From a virus: a DNA stretch of 21,349 nucleotides. Both the position numbers and the translations under genes were made by a program. Each line of letters opens with the position of its first letter. Position 1 is the first letter of the stretch. The notes beneath the pieces are model-generated. The model searched no databases, was not told where the DNA came from, and saw only the letters and a program-made list of their open reading frames with translations. Shown in pieces: positions 12,706 to 20,479 of this stretch. Location of the stretch: positions 1-21,349 of the IMG/VR virus record IMGVR_UViG_3300031772_000338. One strand, written 5' to 3'.

Positions 12706-15300
12706 TCAAGGAGCGAGAGGACGGCCCGTTGTCGACTTACCAGTGGCAACCGCCTGGCTCTGGTCATCCTTGAACTGACTCATGTAACCAGACTCGTCCG
12801 CATCGATCTGCTTGGGAGCCATGGGGGCGTTGAACGTCACCATGTACCTCTCATCAGAGTCCTGCTGGATGACCTTGGCTTCCTTGAGTACCTGAATCTG
12901 ACGCTCGGAGAGAGACTCGGGGCCAAAGGCTGCCTTCTCGATCTCATCCGCTGTACGGTCCAGGTCATTCACCAAATCACGAGCGTCATTGATGGTCATG
13001 CCCCACTTCTTGTAGGTCTTCTGGATGGTCTCAGCCATCTTGTCAAGACGTGTGAGGATGATGTTGGCGTCTACAGCAGCGAACTTGATTGTCATAGCTC
13101 CCTCTACTTGCACTAAAGAGACCCTCTGAGTCTCAGGTTTAGGTGAGGACGAAACCCGTTCGACCTGCCCTCGATCTGTTGGATAAGAAGAATAGGCAGC
13201 CTGCTTGCCACCCAAGAGCTTGTCGAGCTTGTCCCGGACCTTTGAGGTATGCCCCTCATCCTTTGGCGGACGTACAAGACTATATTGAGGAGGGCGTTGA
13301 GGCTCCTTGGGGGGCACAGGGGGGTTGCCCTTCTTGTGCTCACTCCATTGCGCGACAAGTTTTTCATGTCGCTTCACCGCTTTCTCATATGAACTGAGCT
13401 TACGGTCATAAGTCTCAGCCTCCATCTCCGCAAAAGGCTCTGTAAGAGCTTTAGCCTTAGAGGCGCTCATATTTGAGATGGCGTGCCTGATCCTGACCTG
13501 AAAAATCGTCGAGGGGTCCTCAAGACCTTGCACAATGTCAGGCGGGTAGTGTTTGGACTGTTGAGTGAAGAAGCGGCGTGCCTCTGCCATCTTAGACATG
13601 ATCTGACTCGGACTGTCCTTCTCCGAAATCCTATCCGGGCCAGACCCCTGGAGGTACTTGCCCAAAGCCTCTTTGTAGTCTTGGCCTTGGAATGCTGCGA
13701 CAGCGAGTACCTTTGCAGAGGGGCCCTTCAACTTCTCGACAAGACTGGCCCGAGTCTTAGCTGAGGCGTTTTGGTCGGGCTTCACTACTTGAGGTCGAGT
13801 GCCAAACCGCTCATCGACCTCGCTATCGTCCTCAGTGTCGTCCTCAGTGTCGTCCTCACTAGAGGTGGCGAAAACGTCCTTGGCCTTCTCCTTGGCCATA
13901 CGCAATGTCTCGTCTGGGCTCTTGCCCTTGGACTGGAGCATGAAGTCCGTGATCTGACCGGCAAGTTTCGACGGAGCCCCGCTCTCTTTGAGTGCTCCAA
14001 TAGCCCTAGATCGAAGAGCCACTCTCGCGCCAAGTACAGCCATACGATGCTTCTGTGTCGCCTCGACTTGAGCTTCGGGGGACAGAGAATCAAGACTCAC
14101 ATCCTTACCTTGAACAGTCACAGTAGAGGGTGGTTTGATTTTGCCCGGGTCTAAGCTCCAATCCTTAACCTTCTCAAGCTCTGACTCAAGGTCGTCAACC
14201 TTCATCGGCCCGATCGACTTGAAGTCATGAAAATTGGAGACCAACTCTCGGATATCGTCAGGGTGCATGCCAATGAATTTCCCTGCCATCCGAGGAGGGA
14301 ATGTGTCGATCACCAGTTGTCGAGCCTCGAACAACTCCGACTTGCTAGGCACTCGGCGAGCGGGCCCCTTCTTGTCCTTCTTACCCCCATCACTCTCACC
14401 TCCACCATCAGGAGAGGGTGGAGGCGATTCAGGAGAATCCCCGTCAGGTTTGGGCTCCGACACACCCTCTTCTGCCTTGGGAGCTTCTGCCTTGGGAGCT
14501 TCTGCCTTGGGAGCTTCTGCCTTGGGAGCTTCTGCCGGCTTACTCAGCTTGGTGAGATCTTGGATAACCTTGAGTACAGCCGGTGAGACTGGAGGGAGAC
14601 CTTTCGGCCCCTCAGGCTTGGTCTCAGGCTCAACCTTGGGTTCAGGCTCAACCTTGGGTTCAGACTCGGACCCAAGGTCCTTTGGCTTCTTGCCTTTTGC
14701 CTTGCTCTTCGAGTCTGGGCTCTTAACCTTGGTCTTGGCCTTCGCCAGAGCCTTCTCGGCAACCTCTAACAGGTCCCCAAGAGTCTTGACGTTAGGGGGT
14801 AGATTCTTCTCGAAGGTGTCCGCAGGGAAGTTAGGGTTTCCCTTGGCAAGACCACCAAGGTCAGACTTGGGATCGAGCAAGGTCTTGAATCTGGACTCCA
14901 GAGCCGGATCCTCTCGAACCCTCTGTGCAAGAGTCTGAGTCTCCTCTTCCCACCTGTCCTCGGATTTGTACTTCTCGTACTCCCCACCACGCTCACGAAG
15001 AGTGTCTTTAGACACGTCAACGATCTTACCATCATCTTTACGACGGACCTTGACCGTATCCGTCTCCTTTGCCCGCCGAACAATGCGAGTGAGACTCACC
15101 GACCCCCCGATGGACTTGTAGTTCAAGGAGAGGTCTGGGTCCCTCTTCGAGTCGTCCTCTAGGTCAGGATCGCGATCAACTTCCATGCGCTCCCGTCGCT
15201 TATCGCGGCGAGGGGGTTTCTTCTTGGGGAGAGGACGGACAAGGCGCTCCGCCTCCTCGTCCTCTCTCTCCCCATGGTCCTTGGTCCCATAGACATGCAT
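12706..15300 (-). CDS. Large low-complexity head-cluster protein (864 aa)
   Basis: The N-terminal ~60 residues are extremely charged (KKKPPRRDKRRERMEVDRD). Residues ~60-200 contain a possible folded part (GSVSLTRIVRRAKETDTVKV). Residues ~205-320 are Pro/Lys/Glu-rich with tandem EPKVEP and PKAEA repeats. Residues ~325-470 and ~510-620 look helical, separated by an acidic EDDTEDDTEDD stretch. The C-terminal ~115 residues form a separate helical domain (ILTRLDKMAETIQKTYKKWG, then DLDRTADEIE, DSDERYMVTF). A similar 'RLDK-A ... DSDE-YM' domain is one I associate with uncharacterised phage head-region proteins. The ATG has a weak ribosome-binding site and follows the portal stop by 29 bases. It may be an internal head or scaffold-type protein; this is inference from composition and location. 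Confidence 0.72.
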   Translation of the reverse strand: MHVYGTKDHGEREDEEAERLVRPLPKKKPPRRDKRRERMEVDRDPDLEDDSKRDPDLSLNYKSIGGSVSLTRIVRRAKETDTVKVRRKDDGKIVDVSKDTLRERGGEYEKYKSEDRWEEETQTLAQRVREDPALESRFKTLLDPKSDLGGLAKGNPNFPADTFEKNLPPNVKTLGDLLEVAEKALAKAKTKVKSPDSKSKAKGKKPKDLGSESEPKVEPEPKVEPETKPEGPKGLPPVSPAVLKVIQDLTKLSKPAEAPKAEAPKAEAPKAEAPKAEEGVSEPKPDGDSPESPPPSPDGGGESDGGKKDKKGPARRVPSKSELFEARQLVIDTFPPRMAGKFIGMHPDDIRELVSNFHDFKSIGPMKVDDLESELEKVKDWSLDPGKIKPPSTVTVQGKDVSLDSLSPEAQVEATQKHRMAVLGARVALRSRAIGALKESGAPSKLAGQITDFMLQSKGKSPDETLRMAKEKAKDVFATSSEDDTEDDTEDDSEVDERFGTRPQVVKPDQNASAKTRASLVEKLKGPSAKVLAVAAFQGQDYKEALGKYLQGSGPDRISEKDSPSQIMSKMAEARRFFTQQSKHYPPDIVQGLEDPSTIFQVRIRHAISNMSASKAKALTEPFAEMEAETYDRKLSSYEKAVKRHEKLVAQWSEHKKGNPPVPPKEPQRPPQYSLVRPPKDEGHTSKVRDKLDKLLGGKQAAYSSYPTDRGQVERVSSSPKPETQRVSLVQVEGAMTIKFAAVDANIILTRLDKMAETIQKTYKKWGMTINDARDLVNDLDRTADEIEKAAFGPESLSERQIQVLKEAKVIQQDSDERYMVTFNAPMAPKQIDADESGYMSQFKDDQSQAVATGKSTTGRPLAP
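13828..13858 (-). repeat. 12-bp tandem repeat (2.6 copies) encoding EDDT
   Basis: The unit gtcctcagtgtc occurs at 13828-13839 and 13840-13851, followed by a partial copy. It encodes the acidic EDDTEDDTEDD stretch of the 864-aa protein. Confidence 0.85.
14470..14536 (-). repeat. 15-bp tandem repeat (4.5 copies) encoding PKAEA
   Basis: The unit ttctgccttgggagc is repeated exactly four times (14470-14529) plus seven bases. It encodes APKAE pentapeptides at about residues 255-277 of the 864-aa protein. The identity at synonymous positions points to recent slippage. Confidence 0.95.
14625..14660 (-). repeat. 18-bp tandem repeat (two copies) encoding EPKVEP
   Basis: The unit caggctcaaccttgggtt occurs at 14625-14642 and 14643-14660. 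It encodes the EPKVEPEPKVEP stretch of the 864-aa protein. Confidence 0.88.
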
Positions 15301-15329
15301 CTACTGACGCCACAGACCAAAAGGATTAC

Positions 15330-18300
15330 CTAGAAGCGGCTATCCTCAGCCGGGGCGTCCTTCTTGATCTTCAGGTTCATGTACTTCGCAAGCTTGTCGG
15401 CAATATCGGTCTTTTCTGCGAGTACCCGACCAACTTCACCGTAGATTGCGCGGACAGACTCGTTGAATACCGCGTCATTGACGGTGAACATGTCTCGTTC
15501 GATCTTCTCCTTCGTGTCTGCCGGATCGATGTTGAACATCTCAAGGATAAGGTCGATGGAGACCGAACCCTTCTGGTAGAGATTGAAGAGGGCGTCGTAA
15601 GTGTCCTGACTGTCGCGTAGTGCCAATCGAGTGAAGCTGAGTCTAGGGATCAGGACAACTTCCTGACCCCACTCGTCAATCTCCACAAACCCCTTGCGTC
15701 GAGCAACAGGTTTGAAAATGGTCTCCTCTACATAGTCCTGAATGATCTCCCGGAACAACATGTACCGGGTATTGATCACTTCGAGCTTGACCCTATCGCC
15801 AGCAAACGTGCTCTCTCCATTGAGGAGAGACTCAGTCACACCCAAACCAGCGTAGAGCTGCTTGTCTGTGATCTCGTACTCGGAGGACAGGTCAAGAAGG
15901 CGGTCCCTCGAACCAATCTCCTCCCAATGGACCTCGTAGTTGGCCACGATCGAGTAGTCAGGATCGACAAGTGACAGGTCAACCTGCTCCCGTAGGTCAT
16001 CCGTATCCACGTCACTGAGATTCTCTCCCCAAATTACTCGCTTGGGTGTCATCGCACGACTTGCAATCAAAGTCTGTGCCTGACGAAGTTTTTCGCGATA
16101 GTACAAGACCCGTAAGCAGTTGAAACTACTGACGTTTTCGGAAAAGAAGGTATGGTCCTCATGCACGTTGAGGCTATAGACCGGACCTTCATGCTGTGCC
16201 GAGTTAACCTTCGCAACACGGTAGTAGAGTTTACCTTCTACAAACTTGTGTCGAGATCCGGAACGACCGTTCTTCCACACATCAGGCTCCTTGCGCTTGG
16301 CGAGAAACCCTGACTCAAAGAACCGCTTGACCGATGGGCCGTGTGTAAAATGAACCGCGTACATCTCTTTGGCGAAGCTCATACGCCCATCGGCTTGCTT
16401 CACCCAACGACGCTCGGTCTTACCCTTCGAGACGGGGAAGCCTAGCGAGGTACAGAGAAGGAACGTCTGGTCCATGAGCACCTTGTTGGTACCGTTGAAC
16501 CGAACAGAGACGCTGCCATCTTTCTTGGTAGTTACGTCCCCGTCTGAGTCCACAAAGCCTCGCAACAACCCTTCGAGGAACTCTTTGGGGCTGTCGAAGA
16601 TCCACCCTGGCAAGTGCTTGTCTTCAGAGGTGTGGCCGAAGTTGGTGGCCATCCAACGGACAAGAGCGTCTTGACGACCACCCATATGGACGCCAGAAGC
16701 CATTGAGCTTTCGGACCAAGACACCTTGAGCTTATCCAACATGGGTTTGATGTGCTGCTCAATGGACACTACAGACGCAGGTTCATTGGGGCCGTACGTG
16801 AAGCCTAGGTCCCCGTAATCAAGCCCACCCTGCTTGGAGATATGACCGTCCCCAAGCCAGTAGCCGAGGAAATACCCGAAATCTGTGTCTAACGTCAACC
16901 ATCGAGGGAAGCTCTTGGTGTAATCAGCCGAAGTTGATACACGAACACCCTTGACGTTTGGATCAAAGACAATCGACTTACCTTTAGTGATAACGGTATA
17001 ATACCCAAAAGAGGTTAGCTGAGAACGAATCTCCTTGAGTGCAACAGGGTGCAAACCAAAGCGCTCGCAAACTTCAGCGGATCGCATAGTTACGGGGCCA
17101 GTCAAAGTAGAGGCCCAAGCAAGGATTGAGTTCAAATCTCCGGTACGGCCAATCTTCCTCGGATCCGTCTGCTCCTTTTTATAGGAGACTGAAAACATGT
17201 GTTGGGCCTTATCGATTACGCTCAACTGAAGCTCGGACTCCCCACCAGACTTCTTAGCTTTGTAGTCCCCACTGATGCCGTCCATGAAGGAGGCCAGGTC
17301 TACAGACTGACCATAGGACTCGGTAAGAGGTATCTGAGCCACGCCGAGGTAGTCTCCGGGTTGGATGTCCTTCGCTTCCAGCTCAACCGTCACATCCCCA
17401 CGAAGGGCAGGGTAACGATGGTCTGAAGTTGAAGCGATGGTCTCCCCGATCTTAGCAACCTCAAGGAGGGTTACGTCGCCTGAGAATTTGCGAACACCGA
17501 TCTCAAACTCTCGCCAAACCCCCTTGTGACTGAGAACCGTATCTGTGTCGGGGTCCAGGTCTTCGATGGGTACCTGTTGTACCTCACCGTTACGCTTGGT
17601 AAGCACCTCAGTGCCTGCAAGGTGACAACGGTCGAGTAAACTAGACCCCAACTCCTCACCTGCATTGCGCCTAGCAGCCAGGTGATAACAGAAAGAGCCC
17701 TCATCAGGGTCTGTGCCAAGAGGGATCATCTTGCCAGATTCGATGAAATCACGAACCTCGACGGGCATCTCCATGGCCATCTCTTCAGCGCCTTCGTCAC
17801 CGGACTTTGCACGCTCAATGAGTGCTCGGTCTCGGTCACTAGGGATCAGCTCGATCCGAACCTTGTCTGTGAAACTGAAGGTCGTGAGCTTCACTTGGTC
17901 AATGGGCAGGATGACAAGACGGGACCACCCGCTGTAGTGCTTCTGGTAGTACCCCAACTCCCGTTCCTCACGGTCAGGAAGTTCGGATACCACATCCTTG
18001 TCTCTCTCCTCGCCCGTCCCATCATCATGAAGGACAGCTTCCTTCACTCGCTCAACCTGGTGGCCTACGTTCTCAGGCACATCCACCGTTGAGTCCTCAG
18101 CAAAAATGAAGACGTTGCCATCAAGCCAGTAGTGGCGGCTAGCCGTAATCAAACGCTGGAACAGCTTGATTCGGCTACACATCTGAGTGAAAAAGGAATG
18201 GATGTAGTTCGCATAGTGGTCAGCATCCCTGAAACCATCAGGGCACTTGCTAGGCTTAGGCTTCGCAAGACGAACCTTGCTCATCGGCAGTTCAGTGTGC

Positions 18301-18647
18301 AGGTCAATAGCCTGCGCTACGATAGGGTCTGTGTGATAGAAGTGCCGGTAAATCTCCCTCTTCTCTCGTAGGGACTGAGGCAGCTCAAGGAAATCAGTAG
18401 AGAGCTGAGGGGAGAAGAACGGGGCGGTGCCTGATTGGACAGTGTTAGCACCTGAGATGTTGTTGGTGCCGAACGAGCCGTAAGACCCTCCACCAATATT
18501 CGCCTGAATTCGACGTGCAACTTTCTCTTTCTCAGAGAGGTTGGTGAGACGCCCCCGTGAAGCGTAAGGCGCATGCGGGTACCTTCCAGGTACCGTATTG
18601 GCCATAACACTCCGGGTGTTGTTTACATTCGTGTAGCGAGTTGACAT
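15330..18647 (-). CDS. Portal protein precursor interrupted by an intein (1105 aa; 602 aa after splicing)
   Basis: Extein residues 1-340 and 844-1105 read as a phage portal protein. Key segments are REIYRHFYHTDPIVAQAIDL, the join SSLLDR/CLRVLYYREKLRQAQ, SRAMTPKRVIW, EQVDLSLVDPDYSIV, LLDLSSEYEITDKQLYAGLG, LEVINTRYMLFREIIQDYVE and LSFTRLALRDSQDTYDALF. The last parts cover the stem/wing and clip-adjacent helices. The portal forms the dodecameric DNA-entry ring at one capsid vertex and nucleates head assembly. Residues 341-843 are an intein (separate entry). The ATG overlaps the preceding stop as TGATG, so translation is probably coupled. The 602-aa spliced length is normal for large-phage portals. 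Recognition is from remembered conserved segments, with good agreement across the C-terminal half. Confidence 0.93.
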   Translation of the reverse strand: MSTRYTNVNNTRSVMANTVPGRYPHAPYASRGRLTNLSEKEKVARRIQANIGGGSYGSFGTNNISGANTVQSGTAPFFSPQLSTDFLELPQSLREKREIYRHFYHTDPIVAQAIDLHTELPMSKVRLAKPKPSKCPDGFRDADHYANYIHSFFTQMCSRIKLFQRLITASRHYWLDGNVFIFAEDSTVDVPENVGHQVERVKEAVLHDDGTGEERDKDVVSELPDREERELGYYQKHYSGWSRLVILPIDQVKLTTFSFTDKVRIELIPSDRDRALIERAKSGDEGAEEMAMEMPVEVRDFIESGKMIPLGTDPDEGSFCYHLAARRNAGEELGSSLLDRCHLAGTEVLTKRNGEVQQVPIEDLDPDTDTVLSHKGVWREFEIGVRKFSGDVTLLEVAKIGETIASTSDHRYPALRGDVTVELEAKDIQPGDYLGVAQIPLTESYGQSVDLASFMDGISGDYKAKKSGGESELQLSVIDKAQHMFSVSYKKEQTDPRKIGRTGDLNSILAWASTLTGPVTMRSAEVCERFGLHPVALKEIRSQLTSFGYYTVITKGKSIVFDPNVKGVRVSTSADYTKSFPRWLTLDTDFGYFLGYWLGDGHISKQGGLDYGDLGFTYGPNEPASVVSIEQHIKPMLDKLKVSWSESSMASGVHMGGRQDALVRWMATNFGHTSEDKHLPGWIFDSPKEFLEGLLRGFVDSDGDVTTKKDGSVSVRFNGTNKVLMDQTFLLCTSLGFPVSKGKTERRWVKQADGRMSFAKEMYAVHFTHGPSVKRFFESGFLAKRKEPDVWKNGRSGSRHKFVEGKLYYRVAKVNSAQHEGPVYSLNVHEDHTFFSENVSSFNCLRVLYYREKLRQAQTLIASRAMTPKRVIWGENLSDVDTDDLREQVDLSLVDPDYSIVANYEVHWEEIGSRDRLLDLSSEYEITDKQLYAGLGVTESLLNGESTFAGDRVKLEVINTRYMLFREIIQDYVEETIFKPVARRKGFVEIDEWGQEVVLIPRLSFTRLALRDSQDTYDALFNLYQKGSVSIDLILEMFNIDPADTKEKIERDMFTVNDAVFNESVRAIYGEVGRVLAEKTDIADKLAKYMNLKIKKDAPAEDSRF
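16119..17627 (-). mobile_element. Intein with LAGLIDADG homing endonuclease in the portal gene (503 aa)
   Basis: The intein starts at Cys341 (block A, CHLAGTEVLT) and ends at Asn843 before extein Cys844. Block B is TSDHRYPAL with His410; IQPGDYLGV follows near residue 435. A helix-turn-helix-like stretch (MRSAEVCERFGLHPVALKEI, from residue 521) could contact DNA. The two LAGLIDADG motifs are FLGYWLGDGH (Asp600) and LRGFVDSDGDV (Asp702), about 100 residues apart as expected for a monomeric two-motif enzyme. Block F is VYSLNVHEDHTFF, and block G ends SSFN/C. Removal leaves LLDR-CLRVL, a continuous portal sequence. All splicing residues are present except the usual penultimate His, which is Phe842. 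The endonuclease acids are intact, so mobility into intein-free portal alleles is plausible. Confidence 0.95.
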
Positions 18648-19099
18648 CAGTCGTCCCCATAAAGATCATTCAAGTCTGCTGAGACAGTGCTTCTAGCCAA
18701 CAGGCTGTCAATTACAGCTTCTGTATCAGAGGATTCGAAAAGACCGTACACGTCACGGGTTGTCTGAGCCTTGGCTGCACGACGACTGGAGTCTGCCTCT
18801 CGTCTCTCTTGAATTTCCTTACGCTCCTGTGCCTCCCTAGCGTTCTTCTTCGTATTGAAGAGGGCTCTGTCCACTGCCTCAGTACGTTTGGCCCCTTGGA
18901 CCACGGAGCCAGCAAACCGACGACCGGCATTGGAGATAGCCACATAGTTAGGAGTCGCATCCTCTGCCGGATTACGGCGAGCTTTGGCGTACATTAGACC
19001 GTACACGCGATGCAGTTTCTCCGCACTTGCTACCATCTCCCTACGGAGTTTGGAGGCTTCCTTGAACAAGTCCTCTTGAGACATGGAGTCTATATTCAT
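18647..19099 (-). CDS. Small charged helical protein upstream of portal (150 aa)
   Basis: No family recognised. The sequence is mostly helical and highly charged: LFKEASKLRREMVASAEKLH near the N-terminus, a possible coiled-coil centre rich in Lys, Arg and Glu (NTKKNAREAQERKEIQERRE), and an acidic C-terminus (LNDLYGDD). There is no Cys, Trp, membrane segment or signal peptide. The ATG overlaps the stop of the upstream paralogue by four bases (ATGA), and its own TGA overlaps the portal ATG, so it is locked into a translationally coupled chain with the portal. A portal-associated or assembly chaperone role would suit the position but is inference only. Confidence 0.75.
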   Translation of the reverse strand: MNIDSMSQEDLFKEASKLRREMVASAEKLHRVYGLMYAKARRNPAEDATPNYVAISNAGRRFAGSVVQGAKRTEAVDRALFNTKKNAREAQERKEIQERREADSSRRAAKAQTTRDVYGLFESSDTEAVIDSLLARSTVSADLNDLYGDD

Positions 19100-19611
19100 A
19101 TGGATGTCTGTATCCCCAGGAAGTTCCGGTTCGACGCCTTTGGGGTTTGCGCCACGAAACCGGAGAAGAAAGCGGGTGCCCTAGGGTCCCCAGAGAGAGT
19201 TAGCTCGTCCTCTTTGGTCCAGAGCCCACGCTTAGAGAAGTACAGGATGTCTTGAGCAGCGTAGACCAGAGGGACAAGCGGGCCGGACACACGAGATGCA
19301 TAGGTGTAACGCTCGTAAGACGACGTAGCGATGAGGCTACCCCCTGATAGCATAGTTGCGTAACGGTAGTAGAGTTGAGATCTAGTCGTGGCTGCAAAGT
19401 CGTCTCCAGGCTCATCTGAGCCCCAAACCAGAAATCCGCCGTAGAGCCCCTGAGAGTAAGTGACCACTCTTTCATCAGGTGTCGAACCCACCCACTGTAC
19501 GCCCTGACCACCAGGCCATCCTTGGCCAACCATGCTCTGAGAGACGACCACAGTTTGGGTGTCGCCCTTGAAAAACACGACGCATTCTCGTGACCGCAGA
19601 ATTTCTGGCAT
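19096..19611 (-). CDS. Capsid-surface-like paralogue C (171 aa)
   Basis: This is the third, in transcription order, of three tandem paralogues. Shared landmarks are an N-terminal RSRECVVFFKGDTQTV, GWPGGQGVQWV, LYGGFLVWGSDE, SYERYTYASRVSGPLVPLVY, DILYFSKRGLWTKEDELTL, GDPR and a closing strand FLGIQTSI. The protein is all-beta in character, about 170 aa, with no signal peptide or membrane segment. Its C-terminal half matches the pattern of the 205-aa decoration-like protein at 8.2-8.8 kb (YAxxDxLxxSxxGxxT then xGxVxxxP). The ATG is two bases before the stop of paralogue B. It diverges most from the other two in the DPR-to-end region. A head-surface or vertex protein is inferred. Confidence 0.78.
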   Translation of the reverse strand: MPEILRSRECVVFFKGDTQTVVVSQSMVGQGWPGGQGVQWVGSTPDERVVTYSQGLYGGFLVWGSDEPGDDFAATTRSQLYYRYATMLSGGSLIATSSYERYTYASRVSGPLVPLVYAAQDILYFSKRGLWTKEDELTLSGDPRAPAFFSGFVAQTPKASNRNFLGIQTSI

Positions 19612-19613
19612 GG

Positions 19614-20138
19614 TTAGATCGATGTCTGAATGGTTAGGTAAAAATTGTTCTCAACGGTTGGAGTCTGCGCCACTGAACCGACGTAGTACCCGTTTGACCC
19701 CCTAGGGTCTCCAGAGAGGGTCCACTCATCCTGATTGGTCCAGTACCCTCGAAGGGAAAACCGAAGCCGTTCTCCGGTCACATATGTCAAAGGCACCAAA
19801 GGACCGGATACACGAGATACATAGGTGTAACGCTCGTAAGTTCGGGTAGCGATTAACCAGCCTCCGACTCCAAGAACCGCTGTACCGTACGTTGGCTGCC
19901 AGGCCGTAAGCGATGTCAGTTGGTCAGAGGCCTCGTTAGAACCCCACACAAGAAACCCGCCGTAGAGGCCGTCAGAAGGTCCCACCAGGAACTCATCATG
20001 GTTGGAGTCAACCCACTGAACGGCTTGTCCTCCTTGCCACCCTTGCTGAGCCAGCGTGGCCGTGATGGACACGGGGAAAGCATCACCTTTGAACAAGGTG
20101 TAGCAATCACGGTCTCTCGGGAATTTAGTGGTCATCAT
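19614..20138 (-). CDS. Capsid-surface-like paralogue B (174 aa)
   Basis: The middle member of the triplet, with DRDCYTLFKGDAFPV, GWQGGQAVQWVDSNHDEFLV, LYGGFLVWGSNE, TYERYTYVSRVSGPLVPLTY, LRFSLRGYWTNQDEWTL, SGDPRGSNGYYVGSVAQTP and LTIQTSI. It is clearly closest to paralogue C in the first two thirds and to paralogue A around the DEWTL/DPRG loop. Two adjacent ATGs (20136-20138 and 20133-20135) overlap the stop of the HNH-like ORF; AAAGG lies upstream, and the first is chosen. A longer open frame upstream runs through the HNH gene in another frame and is not used. All-beta, no catalytic motif, presumably a virion protein. Confidence 0.78.
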   Translation of the reverse strand: MMTTKFPRDRDCYTLFKGDAFPVSITATLAQQGWQGGQAVQWVDSNHDEFLVGPSDGLYGGFLVWGSNEASDQLTSLTAWQPTYGTAVLGVGGWLIATRTYERYTYVSRVSGPLVPLTYVTGERLRFSLRGYWTNQDEWTLSGDPRGSNGYYVGSVAQTPTVENNFYLTIQTSI

Positions 20139-20479
20139 GCAACCTTTTGCATACGTGCTTGAGTGCGAATACGGTGACAGCAAGCACAAACCAACTCGCA
20201 CTTAGCCAACTCAAGAAGGACAAGAGACCATTTATTCAAGTTGTTGAGCCACGACTGTCGATTTCTTTTGGCAGTACCCCTCTGCTCATTCAGATGGGTA
20301 GACCGGTAGTTTAAGGCCCCCAACCTGTTACGGATTGTCACATCAGGATTGGCCCGACGAAGACGAACACGCTCCTGATCGCATTGAAGGCAATGAGCGC
20401 CTCTCCCGGTAGAGGACTGCGTACTCTTGACAAAATCTTCAAGGTTTTTCGGGGTTTGGCATTTCGAGCATATTTTCAT
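20135..20479 (-). CDS. Degenerate HNH-endonuclease-like ORF (114 aa)
   Basis: The N-terminus MKICSKCQTPKNLEDF with Cys4/Cys7 and Cys30/Cys33 (HCLQC) is the zinc-ribbon start of a common small phage HNH family. The end, ELAKCELVCACCHRIRTQAR, matches that family's final motif, normally VCANCHR. Two features are odd. The segment that usually precedes this, holding a CxxC pair and a catalytic DH, is absent: the text jumps from NRQSWLNNLNK to WSLVLLELAKC. The usual Asn of the ANCHR motif is Cys100. The ORF is still open and joined to both neighbours by four-base overlaps. It is probably a deleted, inactive homing endonuclease lodged between paralogues, perhaps retained as a DNA-binding peptide. 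The family comparison is from memory. Confidence 0.75.
   Translation of the reverse strand: MKICSKCQTPKNLEDFVKSTQSSTGRGAHCLQCDQERVRLRRANPDVTIRNRLGALNYRSTHLNEQRGTAKRNRQSWLNNLNKWSLVLLELAKCELVCACCHRIRTQARMQKVA

Noticed and set aside
14234-14938. A plus-strand frame with Ser/Gly/Leu-rich repeats such as ALGAS
   Set aside because: This is the mirror of the PKAEA and EPKVEP repeats of the 864-aa minus-strand gene, with no independent support.
19614-20201. N-terminally extended version of paralogue B (195 aa)
   Set aside because: The extra 21 residues overlap the HNH-like gene in another frame and have no counterpart in the other paralogues. The ATG at 20138 has the ribosome-binding site.
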